64,000 nucleotides of DNA, from positions 1 to 64,000 of the forward strand of contig NZ_JAAKZW010000001.1 in NCBI RefSeq assembly GCF_011044995.1, given 5' to 3'. Made by a program: the position numbers and the translations under genes. Below, in pieces: positions 1 through 8,570 of the stretch. The DNA is from Streptomyces mesophilus. Lineage in GTDB: Bacteria; Actinomycetota; Actinomycetes; Streptomycetales; Streptomycetaceae. The notes under the pieces were generated by a model, which saw nothing but the letters and a program-made list of their open reading frames with translations, did no database searches and had not been told where the DNA came from. The stretch's first letter is position 1. The number at the start of each line of letters is the position of its first letter.

Positions 1-581
1 GCCGGGGCGGGTGCAGGTGCCGGGGCGGCGGCGGGCGTCGCCTGCTGGGGTTCGTCGACGGTGATCCCGAAGTCGGTCGCCAGGCCTTCGAGTCCGCTGC
101 TGTACCCCTGGCCCACCGCGCGGAACTTCCACGCGCCCTGGCGCCGGTAGAGCTCACCCAGGACGAAGGCCGTCTCGACCGAGGCGTCCGCGCTGTCGTA
201 CCGCGCGATCTGCGCCCCGCTCGCCGCGTCCACCACGCGGATGTTCAGTCCCGGCACCTGCCCGAAGGTGCCGCCGTCGGCCGAGGCGGCGATCACGATC
301 GTTTCGATGGCCGGCTCCACGCGCCCGAGGTCCACGCTCAGGCTGTCGACGGTCTGCCCGCCCTCGGCTCGCTTGCCCTCGTACCGCACCGCACCCGACG
401 TGTGCGCGGCCTGGTTGTAGAAGACGAAGTCCGCGTCGCTGCGCACCTTGCCGGCCGCGAGCAGCAGCGCCGAGGCATCGGCGTCGGGCACGCCGGGGCC
501 CGACTGCCAGCCGATCTCGATCCGAACGGCGGGCGCGGGCACCGCAACGTTCGAGCCCTTAGGCATGGACTGCATGGACAT
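1..581 (-). CDS. TerD-family stress protein (3' end outside window)
   Basis: This is the N-terminal part of a TerD-domain (tellurite-resistance / calcium-binding stress) protein. I chose the ATG at 581 because a run of five G lies about 6 nt upstream; a second ATG five codons on (MPKGSNV) is an alternative start. The translation shows the usual TerD core: a strand ending in EIGWQSG, the acidic stretch DADASALLL, DADFVFYNQ, then SVDLGRVEPAIETIVI and FVLGELYRR with WKFRAVGQGY. After the domain (about residue 170) the chain enters an Ala-Pro linker (PAAAPAPAPAP) at the window edge, so a second domain probably follows. TerD domains bind Ca2+ through the acidic loops; the cellular role in Streptomyces is unsettled. 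Family confidence is high; full length is unknown. Confidence 0.85.
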   Translation of the reverse strand, partial: MSMQSMPKGSNVAVPAPAVRIEIGWQSGPGVPDADASALLLAAGKVRSDADFVFYNQAAHTSGAVRYEGKRAEGGQTVDSLSVDLGRVEPAIETIVIAASADGGTFGQVPGLNIRVVDAASGAQIARYDSADASVETAFVLGELYRRQGAWKFRAVGQGYSSGLEGLATDFGITVDEPQQATPAAAPAPAPAP

Positions 582-917
582 TCGTGCCCCCACTAGCGCG
601 TCGTCGCGTCGACAAGGTCCCCACCGGCGGGGCCACCGGGCATCGCCGCCGGTGGGACCCCGGATGTTCCCGCACAACTTAGCCCGACCGCCAGGTCCGG
701 CGCTTCCGGTCTTCACGGCAAATTCCTGGCCGGCCGGTGGTGGTACGGCGGGATTCACCGTCGTACGGCGATGCGGCGTTCATGGCATGTACGCCGGGTC
801 GTCATGGCGCATCCATCCGCGCGCGCGAGCCTGCGACACCCACAAGTGCCTTGCTCCCCCCACCACTTGGCTCCGCCGTTCGACGTTCACCGGTTCCGCG
901 CGAGACATGAGGTCACC
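582..917. other. intergenic region without gene, strong inverted repeat
   Basis: This 336-bp gap separates the divergent TerD and methyltransferase genes and must hold both promoters. I see no convincing coding sequence. It contains a perfect 11-bp inverted repeat (listed separately at 620-656). No clear -35/-10 pair could be assigned by eye. Confidence 0.5.
620..656. repeat. perfect 11-bp inverted repeat upstream of TerD gene
   Basis: The arms CCCACCGGCGG (620-630) and CCGCCGGTGGG (646-656) are exact reverse complements around a 15-nt loop. The repeat starts 38 nt upstream of the TerD start codon, so it could form a hairpin in the 5' leader of that mRNA or act as a protein-binding site. Only the symmetry is seen; the function is inferred. 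Confidence 0.45.
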
Positions 918-1916
918 ATGCCGACCCTCGGCCAGCTCTACCCGCAGCTCGACTCCGTCCAGCTGCCGGAGAACCTTCCGTACACCCAATGCAGCGCCTT
1001 CGAACTGCGCTTTCTCTACCTGCTCGGCAAGCACCGGCTGACCGGCGCACAGGGGGACCTGATCGAACTGGGCTCGGGCGGCGGGGGTTCCACTTACGCC
1101 GCCGCACTGGGTCTGAGCGAGAACCCCGAGTTCGACCGGAGTTCCGCGAAGCTGCACGCGTACGACTTCTTCCGCGTCGGAAAGGGCACTTTCGCCACCG
1201 AGAAGTTCTTCGCGGGCGGCAAGGCACCGGACGGGCAGAGTTCCTTCCTCGAGGACTTCCAAGAAGTCCTCGGCCCCTTCCTCGACTTCGTCGAGATACA
1301 CGCCGGCGACATCTGGGAGACCTCCGACCCCCACGAGAAGCGGCCCATCGAGTTCCTCCATGTCGACATCGCCAAGACGGCCCGGGTGTGGACCTGTGTG
1401 GCCGAGCGCTTTCTGCCGCGTCTTCGGCCCGGATCGGTGCTCCTTCACCAGGACTTCGCCGGTCCGCGGCTGCCCTGGCTGCACTACAGCACCGGTGCAC
1501 TGCTCCCCTACATCGAGATCGCGGGCCCGCCGATCCGCTCGACCCTGGCCTTCGAGGTCACCGAACGGATTCCGGACGAGGTGTTCCGGGCCATCGCCGA
1601 GGACGACTTCAGCATCGAGAAGAAGATCGATCTGATCTCCGCCGTACAGGAACAGATCGACCGCGATCACACGGACGGCATCCCTTTCCGGTCCGTACTG
1701 GAACTCGCCAAGGCCTTCGTGCTGCATTACGAGGGTGATCACCGACGGGCCTGGAAGATCGCGGAGCCGCTGACCGACGACGCGTATCTCGCCCGGACCC
1801 GCGCCGACCACTTCCGCCAGATCAAGGCCGAACTGCCCGCTCCGGCACCCGCCGTCCGGCGCTCCACCATGCGGCGCCGTCTGGGCCGGCTCGCCCGCAA
1901 GGCCGGGCTGCGCTGA
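918..1916 (+). CDS. class I SAM-dependent methyltransferase-like protein
   Basis: The protein is 332 aa from the ATG at 918, chosen because GAGG sits 5 nt upstream; the frame stays open further upstream. Motif I of a Rossmann-type methyltransferase is visible at about residues 48-55 (LIELGSGGGGS), followed by acidic strand ends (HAYDFFRVG, about residue 75) and by EFLHVDIAK and GSVLLHQDF, a pattern seen in the TylF/Methyltransf_24 group where a metal-bound Asp is used. An Arg-rich tail ends the protein. The substrate cannot be told. It stands alone between intergenic gaps, with no biosynthetic neighbours to hint at a role. The fold assignment is fairly safe; catalytic activity is not proven. 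Confidence 0.65.
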   Translation: MPTLGQLYPQLDSVQLPENLPYTQCSAFELRFLYLLGKHRLTGAQGDLIELGSGGGGSTYAAALGLSENPEFDRSSAKLHAYDFFRVGKGTFATEKFFAGGKAPDGQSSFLEDFQEVLGPFLDFVEIHAGDIWETSDPHEKRPIEFLHVDIAKTARVWTCVAERFLPRLRPGSVLLHQDFAGPRLPWLHYSTGALLPYIEIAGPPIRSTLAFEVTERIPDEVFRAIAEDDFSIEKKIDLISAVQEQIDRDHTDGIPFRSVLELAKAFVLHYEGDHRRAWKIAEPLTDDAYLARTRADHFRQIKAELPAPAPAVRRSTMRRRLGRLARKAGLR

Positions 1917-2344
1917 CGGCCAGTTACCGGATCCGGGTTCCCTGGTCACGGCGGCAGTCCGGCTCACCGTCCCGGGTGAACTTCCCGGGGGCGGCGAAGG
2001 GGGCAGCCGGCCACCCTTCGTGCGCCCCCTGTACGCGCCGGGCTCCCGCTCCTCGAGGCCGCCGGCTCGAACGGATCCGGAGCTTCGCCGCGCCACTTGT
2101 TCCTGCGGCCCGCGCCGCCCGAGTCCGAGGTTGCGCGGGCCGTGCCTGTCCCGTGGCCGGTTCCGTGAAACCAAACTGGACAATTGAGCGACATTTTGAC
2201 CGTTCGGATGCGACTTCGGGGCCGCCGAGTTGAGCCCATGGCTCGCAAAGCGAAACGGGTGCGTCAAGTCCTGATGATTTCCACACAAGCCCCACCGATG
2301 TCAGGGCTATCCAACCAGCACATCGTGGGCTTAACTTATGTGCC
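1917..2344. other. intergenic region without gene
   Basis: No coding sequence with Streptomyces-like codon use is evident in these 428 bp. The right half is clearly AT-richer than the surroundings (about 2165-2340). A TAACTT hexamer at 2332-2337 lies 7 nt before the ATG of the next gene, as in leaderless Streptomyces transcripts, but no good -35 box is visible. Confidence 0.45.
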
Positions 2345-2803
2345 ATGACCTCCCCCCGCTCCACCTACGGCGGCGGTTACTACTCCGCGCCGTCCTTCCC
2401 GGACACCCCGATCTACGACTCCCTCGTGGCCGAGCGGGGTACGCCGCAGATCGCCCCGATCCGGGTGCCTTCCGCGTACGACACGTCGGGCAGCTACCTG
2501 CCCGCCCTGCCGGCCGCGCTTCCCGCGCTGCCGGCCGCCCCTTCGCCAGGGCCCGCGCAGCACTCGTACTCCTACGGCCAGCAGCAGGCGCCCCTGCAGC
2601 ACGCGCCTGCCCCGTACATCCCGCAGCAGCCTTCGGTGCAGCGCGGCGGCTACGCCGGTGCGCAGCCCATGCCGCAGCCGCAGCGCCCGGTGGCGGGCTC
2701 CGGCTACGAGGCCATGCGGCCCGCCGCCCCGCGGCCCGCACCGGCGCCCGTGCCCTACGAGGACCCGTACTACCGCCAGCATCCTGGCGGCCGCGGTTAC
2801 TGA
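2345..2803 (+). CDS. DUF6643-type Tyr/Pro/Gln-rich protein
   Basis: A 152-aa low-complexity protein beginning MTSPRSTYGGGYYSAP. It is rich in Tyr, Pro, Ala and Gln, with no signal peptide or membrane segment. I recognise this as a small protein conserved across Streptomyces (DUF6643 family, to my memory), of unknown function. A motif-like N-terminal block (FPDTPIYDSLVAERGTPQIA) is followed by a disordered Pro/Ala/Gln region and a Tyr-rich end (YEDPYYRQHPGG). No Shine-Dalgarno is seen; a possible -10 (TAACTT) lies 7 nt upstream of the ATG, so leaderless translation is plausible. The gene is followed 46 bp later by the MOSC gene on the same strand. Confidence 0.8.
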   Translation: MTSPRSTYGGGYYSAPSFPDTPIYDSLVAERGTPQIAPIRVPSAYDTSGSYLPALPAALPALPAAPSPGPAQHSYSYGQQQAPLQHAPAPYIPQQPSVQRGGYAGAQPMPQPQRPVAGSGYEAMRPAAPRPAPAPVPYEDPYYRQHPGGRGY

Positions 2804-2849
2804 TCGACCGGCTGCGGGGGCCTGGGAGCGGACTGGCAGGATGGGTGTC

Positions 2850-3686
2850 ATGCCGACCGCGACATCGCATTCGATGACACTGCATTCGATTCATGTGCAC
2901 CCGTTGAAGGCGGCGCGAGGTTTCGCGCCGCCTTCAGCTGTGGTCGAACCCTGGGGTCTCGCCGGTGACCGGCGCTGGCTCCTGGTCGACACCGACGGTC
3001 GGCTGGTCACGCAGCGCGGGCAGCGTCAACTGGCTCTGGTCGAGCCGGAATTGACGACCGGCGGTGTGACGTTCATCGCGCCCGGACGCGCTACGCTGTC
3101 CGTCACCGTCCCCGCGTCCGACGAGACCGTGACGGTGGGGGTGTGGCAGGACAAGATCGAGGCCGTGCTCGCGGACGATGAGGCGCACGCCTGGTTCAGC
3201 GACTATCTGGGGACCGACGTCCGGCTGGTCCATCTCGACGATCCGGCCACCCGGCGGCCCATCGACCCCGAGTACTCCGAGCCCGGCGAGACGGTGTCGT
3301 TCGCGGACGGCTATCCGCTGCTACTCACGACGCTCGCCTCGCTCGACGCCCTCAACTCGCTGATCGCGCAGGGCGATCATGCCGATGAGGGTCCGCTGCC
3401 GATGAATCGTTTCCGCCCCAATGTGGTCATCGCGGGCACCGCCCCGTGGGCCGAGGACGACTTCCGGCGGGTCGCGATCGGGGAGGCCGTCTTCCGGTTC
3501 GTGAAGCCCTGCGGGCGCTGCGTCGTGACGACGACGGACCAGACGACCGCCGAGCGCGGCAAGGAGCCACTGCGCACGCTGGCCCGCCACCGCCGCTTCG
3601 ACGACCAACTCGTCTTCGGCCAGAACCTGATCCCCGAGACCACGGGCACGATCCGGGTGGGGGATACGGTGCGGGTGCTCGACTAG
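2850..3686 (+). CDS. MOSC domain protein (mARC/YiiM-like)
   Basis: A 278-aa protein with an N-terminal beta-barrel MOSC_N domain (about 1-115; HPLKAARG, GLAGDRRWLLVD) and a C-terminal MOSC domain. The conserved PCGRC motif is at residues 220-224 with Cys221 and Cys224, followed by TTTDQTT; in mARC-like proteins a Cys at this site ligates the molybdenum cofactor. Such proteins act as Moco-dependent reductases of N-hydroxylated compounds or in cofactor sulfur transfer. The ATG at 2850 is preferred because AGG lies about 9 nt upstream; ATGs at 2841 and 2874 are alternatives. A perfect 13-bp hairpin lies inside codons 19-29 (see 2906-2935). The gene is convergent with RidA. Confidence 0.85.
   Translation: MPTATSHSMTLHSIHVHPLKAARGFAPPSAVVEPWGLAGDRRWLLVDTDGRLVTQRGQRQLALVEPELTTGGVTFIAPGRATLSVTVPASDETVTVGVWQDKIEAVLADDEAHAWFSDYLGTDVRLVHLDDPATRRPIDPEYSEPGETVSFADGYPLLLTTLASLDALNSLIAQGDHADEGPLPMNRFRPNVVIAGTAPWAEDDFRRVAIGEAVFRFVKPCGRCVVTTTDQTTAERGKEPLRTLARHRRFDDQLVFGQNLIPETTGTIRVGDTVRVLD
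2906..2935. repeat. perfect 13-bp hairpin inside start of MOSC gene
   Basis: GAAGGCGGCGCGA (2906-2918) and its exact reverse complement (2923-2935) are separated by only GGTT. The hairpin would sit about 56 nt after the proposed start codon in the mRNA. It may simply follow from the sequence coding for KAARGFAPPS, or it may modulate translation. Confidence 0.4.
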
Positions 3687-3766
3687 CGGGCGCCTCCCTT
3701 GCGAGGGCAGCCGAGCCCGGCAGTACGCGTGCAGCTCAGCCCGCGCGGCCTTACCAGTACAGCCAA

Positions 3767-3790
3767 GCCCGGCGGTCTCCGCCGCCGGGC
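3767..3790. terminator. probable bidirectional terminator hairpin
   Basis: A perfect 9-bp GC stem (GCCCGGCGG / CCGCCGGGC) with a 6-nt loop, in the gap between the convergent MOSC and RidA genes. There is no U-tract, as is usual for Streptomyces terminators. Position and symmetry support a shared terminator. Confidence 0.5.
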
Positions 3791-3828
3791 AGGCTTGCCA
3801 GCCGGTCTTCCCTGCCCGGGCGCGCCCA

Positions 3829-4218
3829 TCAACCAGCCTGCCGGCGCGCGTACACCTCGATTTCGATCTTCATTCTCGGGTCGGCGAGGCCGCACATCAG
3901 CATCGTGGCGGCCGGGCGGATCTCGCCGAAGCAGCGGCGCAGGACGGGCCAGCAGGGCTCGAAGTCCTCGCGGTCGGGCAGCAGGTAGCGCACCCGCACC
4001 ACGTCGGCGAACGTGCACTGCGCCTCGGTCAGTGCGGCCTCGATGTTGCGCAGGCACTGCTCGGCCTGTTCCACCACCTCGTCGGAGATCGTCATCGTCG
4101 CGTAGTCGAAACCGGTCGTCCCGGACACGTGCACCCAGTCGCCGTCGACCACGGCGCGGGCATAGCCGATCTGTTCCTCGAAGGCCGAACCGCTGAGGAT
4201 CGCGCGTCGCTCTGTCAT
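3829..4218 (-). CDS. RidA/YjgF family protein
   Basis: A 129-aa protein of the Rid (YjgF/YER057c/UK114) superfamily. RidA members hydrolyse reactive enamine/imine intermediates made by PLP enzymes. The family features are visible: an N-terminal GYARAVVDGDWVHVSGTTG segment, EQAEQCLRNIEAALTEAQCT, and VVRVRYLLPDREDFE containing the Arg that binds the substrate carboxylate. The ATG at 4218 is chosen because the sequence from MTERRAIL on is family-like; the frame stays open upstream into the LysR gene. It is divergent from a LysR regulator with a 73-bp shared intergenic region, the usual sign that the regulator controls it. Confidence 0.88.
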   Translation of the reverse strand: MTERRAILSGSAFEEQIGYARAVVDGDWVHVSGTTGFDYATMTISDEVVEQAEQCLRNIEAALTEAQCTFADVVRVRYLLPDREDFEPCWPVLRRCFGEIRPAATMLMCGLADPRMKIEIEVYARRQAG

Positions 4219-4291
4219 GCGCCGAACGCTAAGCGGGCCGAAACCGATACGTCTAATACGTCTGTACGGATGCTCTGATATCCCTAGGCGT
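4219..4291. promoter_or_regulatory. divergent RidA/LysR control region with tandem ATACGTCT
   Basis: The short gap contains two head-to-tail copies of ATACGTCT (about 4247-4263) followed by GTACGGAT, in an AT-richer stretch. LysR proteins bind such shared intergenic regions and usually repress themselves. The repeat is seen; its role as LysR site is inferred. Confidence 0.35.
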
Positions 4292-5248
4292 ATGGAGCGC
4301 CCCGAACTCCCCCTCCCCCAGCTGCACGCCTTCGTCGTCCTCGCCGAGGAACTCCACTTCGGCCACGCGGCCGCACGGCTCGGCATCGCCCAGCCGCCGC
4401 TGAGCCAGCAGATCCGCCGCCTCGAGGACAAGGTCGGCCACGCGCTGTTCACCCGGGCTTCCGGTGGTGTCGCCCTGACCCCGGCCGGCCGCGAACTCCT
4501 GCCCGCCGCACGGCAGTCACTCGCCGCCCTGGCCAACGGCCTGTCCGCGGCCAGGGATGCCGGCAGCGGCCGGGCCGGCCGGCTGCGGATCGGCTTCGCC
4601 GCCTCCCTCGCCCTGACGGTCCTGCCCGGCCTACTGCGCACGTATCGCGACCGATTCCCCGGCGTGCAGTTGGACATTCACGAGATGACCACCGCTCCGC
4701 AGCTCGCCGCCCTGCACGAGGGGAGCATCGACGTCGGCCTGGTACGCGAACCCCCGACCGACGAGCCGGAGCTCCGCTTCAGGACGGTGCTCAGCGAACC
4801 CTTCGTGGCCGTGCTGCCGTCCGCCCATCCACTGGCCGCCCAACGGACCGTACGAATCGCGCAGTTGGCGGACTCACCGTTCGTGCTCCTGCCCCGCACC
4901 GTCGGTCCGACCCTGCACGACCGGATCATCGGTCTGTGCACCGCGGCGGGATTCACCCCCGAGGTGGTCCAGCACACGGTGGAGTGGCAGACCGTGTGCG
5001 CGCTCGTGGAGACCGGTCTCGGCGTCTCCCTGGCGCCCGCGAGCATCCGGCGCATCCGCCTCAAGGGCGTCGCGTTCCGCACGCTCGCACCCGGCACCGC
5101 CCGCACACACGTGGCCGTCGCCTGGCGCGCGAACGACCACAATCCGCTGGTCACCCACCTGTTGGAGACCGTCAGTCAGGATCCGTCGGACGAGCACCGG
5201 CCCGGACGACGAGCCGCTCGCCCCTCCGCAGGGAGCCGCGAAACCTGA
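4292..5248 (+). CDS. LysR-family transcriptional regulator
   Basis: A 318-aa protein. The N-terminal winged HTH (about 8-65) is typical: LHAFVVLAEELHFGHAAARL, then AQPPLSQQIRRLEDKVGHALF. The rest is the two-lobed effector-binding domain (about 95-300). The ATG at 4292 begins MERPELPLPQLHAF and fits the family's usual length. The gene is divergent from the RidA gene and probably regulates it; the inducer is unknown. A variable Arg-rich tail (HRPGRRAARPSAGSRET) follows the domain. Confidence 0.88.
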   Translation: MERPELPLPQLHAFVVLAEELHFGHAAARLGIAQPPLSQQIRRLEDKVGHALFTRASGGVALTPAGRELLPAARQSLAALANGLSAARDAGSGRAGRLRIGFAASLALTVLPGLLRTYRDRFPGVQLDIHEMTTAPQLAALHEGSIDVGLVREPPTDEPELRFRTVLSEPFVAVLPSAHPLAAQRTVRIAQLADSPFVLLPRTVGPTLHDRIIGLCTAAGFTPEVVQHTVEWQTVCALVETGLGVSLAPASIRRIRLKGVAFRTLAPGTARTHVAVAWRANDHNPLVTHLLETVSQDPSDEHRPGRRAARPSAGSRET

Positions 5249-5429
5249 CCCCGCTCTGGGAAACCGCAGGGGGACGGGGGAGAATCACAGACACGCGAAA
5301 TGCCCCGCGGCCGTGGCGGGCCCGGGGCGATCAAAAGGGGCGCCATCGCAGGGATGACGCCGTCCGTTATGGGCACCTGTTGTACTGAACCGTGCCGTGC
5401 CGTCACCGCGGACACGGAAGGGGTGCGCA

Positions 5430-6038
5430 GTGTTGCAAATGATCACAGGACTGTGGCGCTGGCGGGGAAATCCGCTGCGCCGCGCGACCGACGCCCTGGA
5501 GGCCTGGGTCGCACTGTCCGCCTTGCTCGCCATGCTCCTTGTGGCACCACTCGTCGGGGCCGCGGTCGGGGCATCGAGCAGTGCGGCGCTCAACCGTGCA
5601 GTACAAGTTCAGCATGACTCCCGGCATCGTGTACAGGCGACGGTAGACAAAATCTCCGGGCTGTACCGCGTCGATCCCGACCCCGAGACCTCGAGCGACC
5701 GGGACACCGGTGCCCGCGTCCAGGCCGACTGGCAGGCCCCGGACGGCACATGGCAACACGGCTCCGTGGCCAGCGGCAGGGCCCACCCGCAGGTGGGCGA
5801 CACGTTCACCCTCTGGGTCGACGACCAGGGCAAGCCCGTCGCACCGCCCATGGCCACCGGCACCGCCGGTGTCCATGCCGCGCTCGCCGGAATCGGTGCG
5901 GCCGGTCTCACGGTCGGCCTGATCGAGGGGCTGCGCCGGCTCGCCGTCTGGTCGATGCTGCGCCGCCGTTACGACCGGTGGGACACCGAGTGGGCGCAGG
6001 CGGGCCCCGACTGGGGACGTACCGGTACCGGCAGTTGA
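5430..6038 (+). CDS. Rv1733c-type membrane protein
   Basis: A 202-aa protein starting at the GTG at 5430, chosen because GGAAGGGG lies 6 nt upstream. It has one hydrophobic segment near residues 30-55 (LSALLAMLLVAPLVGAAVG) and a second near 150-172 (AALAGIGAAGLTVGLIEGL) with about 95 residues of extracytoplasmic domain between them, ending in an Arg-rich cytoplasmic tail. This two-TM plan with ADWQAPDGTWQHGSV and GDTFTLWVDDQGKP is that of the actinobacterial Rv1733c family, whose function is unknown. Several paralogues are usual in Streptomyces genomes. Confidence 0.75.
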   Translation: MLQMITGLWRWRGNPLRRATDALEAWVALSALLAMLLVAPLVGAAVGASSSAALNRAVQVQHDSRHRVQATVDKISGLYRVDPDPETSSDRDTGARVQADWQAPDGTWQHGSVASGRAHPQVGDTFTLWVDDQGKPVAPPMATGTAGVHAALAGIGAAGLTVGLIEGLRRLAVWSMLRRRYDRWDTEWAQAGPDWGRTGTGS

Positions 6039-6176
6039 GGCCACCGGCCACGCTCGGCGGTGTGGGTTCCTCGTCACGGTGACGACCTGGCCGACCGGTC
6101 AATGCGGTCGTCGCGCGCACGCTACGGTGGTGCGTCAGACGCGACGAATACGCAGAGGTGGGGGCTAAGCAGCGCC

Positions 6177-8570
6177 ATGGCTCAGGGCACGGTCCAGGTG
6201 ACGCACACCGGCACGTCGCGGTGGCGGCGCCGCACCGGCGAGTACGCCTCCCTCGCCGCCGCACTGGAGGCGGCGGGCGACGGCGATGTCCTGACCGTCG
6301 CCCCCGGCACGTATCGCGAGAACCTGGTGGTGCTGCGGGCCGTGACCCTGCGCGGCCCCGAAGGCTCGCCCGGTTCGGTGCGGCTCGCGCCCGTGGACGG
6401 GGTGCCTTTGACGGTAAGAGCCTCCGCCGTCGTACAGGATCTGCAGCTCGAAGGACAGGACACGGCGGCGCCCGCGCTGCTCGTGGAGGACGGGGCGCCC
6501 CAGCTCGCGGATCTGCGGATCGTGACGCGCTCGGCCAGCGGCCTCGAAGTGCGCGGAGGCGCGCGGCCCACCGTGCGGCGCTGCACCGTCGACAATCCGG
6601 CCGGCATCGGGATCGCCGTACTCGACGGTGGCGGCGGGGTGTTCGAGGAGTGCGAGGTCGTGGCCGCCGGCCAGACCGGTGTCGTGGTGCGCGGTGGTGC
6701 GCACCCGCGGCTCGAACGCTGCCGGGTGCACCACGCCTCGGGCGCGGGCCTGAGCGTCACCGGGGAGAACTCGGCGCTCGAGGCGCTGGGTTGCGAGGTG
6801 TACGAGATCAAGGGCGCGGGCGTCCAGATCACCTCGCGGGCCACCGCACATCTCACGGACTGCGATGTGCACCGCACGACCGCCGACGGGGTCACGCTCG
6901 ACACGGACGCGGTACTGACCCTCTCCGACTGCCGGTTGCACGACATCCCGGAGAACGCGGTGGATCTGCGCTCGCGTTCGGTGCTGACCCTGACGCGCTC
7001 CACGGTGAGCCGCTTCGGGCGCAACGGTCTGTCGGTGTGGGATCCGGGCACCCGCGTGGACGCCAACCAGTGTGAGATCCATGACAGTACGGGCGACTAT
7101 CCGGCGGTCTGGGTCAGCGACGGCGCCACGGCCGTGCTCGATGCCTGCCGCGTCCACGATGTACCGGACGCCTTGTTCGTCCTGGACCGCGGCTCGCGCG
7201 TCGAAGTGGTCGACTCCGATCTCTCCCAAGTACGCAACACCGCCGTGTCGGTGAGCGACGGCGCCACCGCCCAGCTCGACGACTGCCGGATCCGGGAGGC
7301 GGCGACCGGCGCCTGGTTCCGCGACCACGGCAGCGGCGGCACGCTGTCCGGCTGCACCATCGACGCCGCGCAGACCGGCGTGATCGTCACCAAGGGAGCC
7401 GATCCCTCGATCGAACGCTGCACGGTGACCTCGCCCGCGGAGGCTGGCTTCTATGTGTCGGCCGAGGGCCGCGGTTCGTTCCACGGCTGCCGTGTGACGG
7501 GCAGTGGCGGCTACGGCTTCCATGTCCTCGACGGCTGCCGCACGACACTGCGCAAATGCCGTACGGAGCGATGCGCCCGCGGCGGGTACGAGTTCGCCGA
7601 GGACGGTCCGCAGGTCGAGGACTGCACCAGCGACGAGAGCACGGTCACCCGCCCCGCCGTCCAGGAGGGAGCGGTGCAGACGGCGACGCAGACCGCCGGG
7701 CTGCTCGGCTCGATCCCGGGGCAGCGCAGCACGGAGCACGAACCGTCACCGGTGCCGGTGCGCACGTCGAACGCCGTGCTCGGTGAACTCGACAAGCTGG
7801 TGGGCCTGGAGAGCGTCAAACGGGAAGTGCGGGCGCTCACCGACATGATCGAGGTCGGCCGCAAGCGTCAGCAGGCCGGACTCAAGGCGGCTTCCGCGCG
7901 CCGGCACTTGGTGTTCACGGGATCCCCCGGCACCGGAAAGACCACGGTCGCGCGTCTTTACGGGGAGATCCTGGCCGCCCTTGGAGTCCTGGACAAGGGC
8001 CATCTCGTCGAGGTGTCCCGGGTCGATCTGGTCGGCGAACACATCGGATCGACCGCGATCCGCACCCAGGAGGCCTTCGAGAAGGCCCGCGGCGGTGTGC
8101 TGTTCATCGACGAGGCCTACGCCCTGTCCCCCGAGGACTCGGGACGCGACTTCGGCCGCGAGGCGATCGACACCCTGGTGAAGCTGATGGAGGACCACCG
8201 CGAGGCGGTCGTCGTGATCGTCGCGGGCTACACGGCCGAGATGGAGCGCTTCCTGTCCGTCAACCCCGGTGTGGCCTCGCGCTTTTCGCGCACCATCACC
8301 TTCGGCGACTACTCGCCCGAGGAGCTGCTCAGCATCGTGGAGCAGCAGGCCGAGGAGCACGAGTACCGGCTCGCGCCCCACACCGGTGAGGCGCTGCTCA
8401 AGTACTTCACCGTGCTGCCGAAGGGCCCGGCGTTCGGCAACGGCCGCAGCGCGCGCCAGACCTTCGAGGCGATGGTGGAACGGCATGCGGGACGGGTCGC
8501 CCAGCTCGCCGAGGTGGACACGGACGACCTGACCCTGCTCTACCCTGAGGACCTGCCCGAACTGCCCTGA
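6177..8570 (+). CDS. parallel beta-helix / CbxX-type AAA ATPase fusion
   Basis: A 797-aa protein. Residues about 25-490 form many short degenerate repeats of right-handed parallel beta-helix type (repeating L..C.V / A.L.DCRI.../ G..V..GA.P), as in pectate-lyase-like carbohydrate-binding folds. Residues about 520-797 are a CbxX/CfxQ-type AAA domain: Walker A GSPGTGKTT at 582-590, Walker B VLFIDEAYAL with Asp645-Glu646, and an ELLSIVEQQAEE helix. This AAA type is related to EccA of type VII secretion and to RuBisCO activases. The ATG at 6177 (MAQGTVQVTHTG) is preferred by homology memory, although the SD is weak (GGGGG 13 nt upstream). Its 3' end overlaps the convergent membrane protein gene by 31 bp. 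The target of remodelling is unknown. Confidence 0.82.
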   Translation: MAQGTVQVTHTGTSRWRRRTGEYASLAAALEAAGDGDVLTVAPGTYRENLVVLRAVTLRGPEGSPGSVRLAPVDGVPLTVRASAVVQDLQLEGQDTAAPALLVEDGAPQLADLRIVTRSASGLEVRGGARPTVRRCTVDNPAGIGIAVLDGGGGVFEECEVVAAGQTGVVVRGGAHPRLERCRVHHASGAGLSVTGENSALEALGCEVYEIKGAGVQITSRATAHLTDCDVHRTTADGVTLDTDAVLTLSDCRLHDIPENAVDLRSRSVLTLTRSTVSRFGRNGLSVWDPGTRVDANQCEIHDSTGDYPAVWVSDGATAVLDACRVHDVPDALFVLDRGSRVEVVDSDLSQVRNTAVSVSDGATAQLDDCRIREAATGAWFRDHGSGGTLSGCTIDAAQTGVIVTKGADPSIERCTVTSPAEAGFYVSAEGRGSFHGCRVTGSGGYGFHVLDGCRTTLRKCRTERCARGGYEFAEDGPQVEDCTSDESTVTRPAVQEGAVQTATQTAGLLGSIPGQRSTEHEPSPVPVRTSNAVLGELDKLVGLESVKREVRALTDMIEVGRKRQQAGLKAASARRHLVFTGSPGTGKTTVARLYGEILAALGVLDKGHLVEVSRVDLVGEHIGSTAIRTQEAFEKARGGVLFIDEAYALSPEDSGRDFGREAIDTLVKLMEDHREAVVVIVAGYTAEMERFLSVNPGVASRFSRTITFGDYSPEELLSIVEQQAEEHEYRLAPHTGEALLKYFTVLPKGPAFGNGRSARQTFEAMVERHAGRVAQLAEVDTDDLTLLYPEDLPELP

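Noticed and set aside
4217-4677. Upstream extension of RidA into the LysR gene
   Set aside because: Antisense to the LysR HTH; RidA proteins are about 130 aa.
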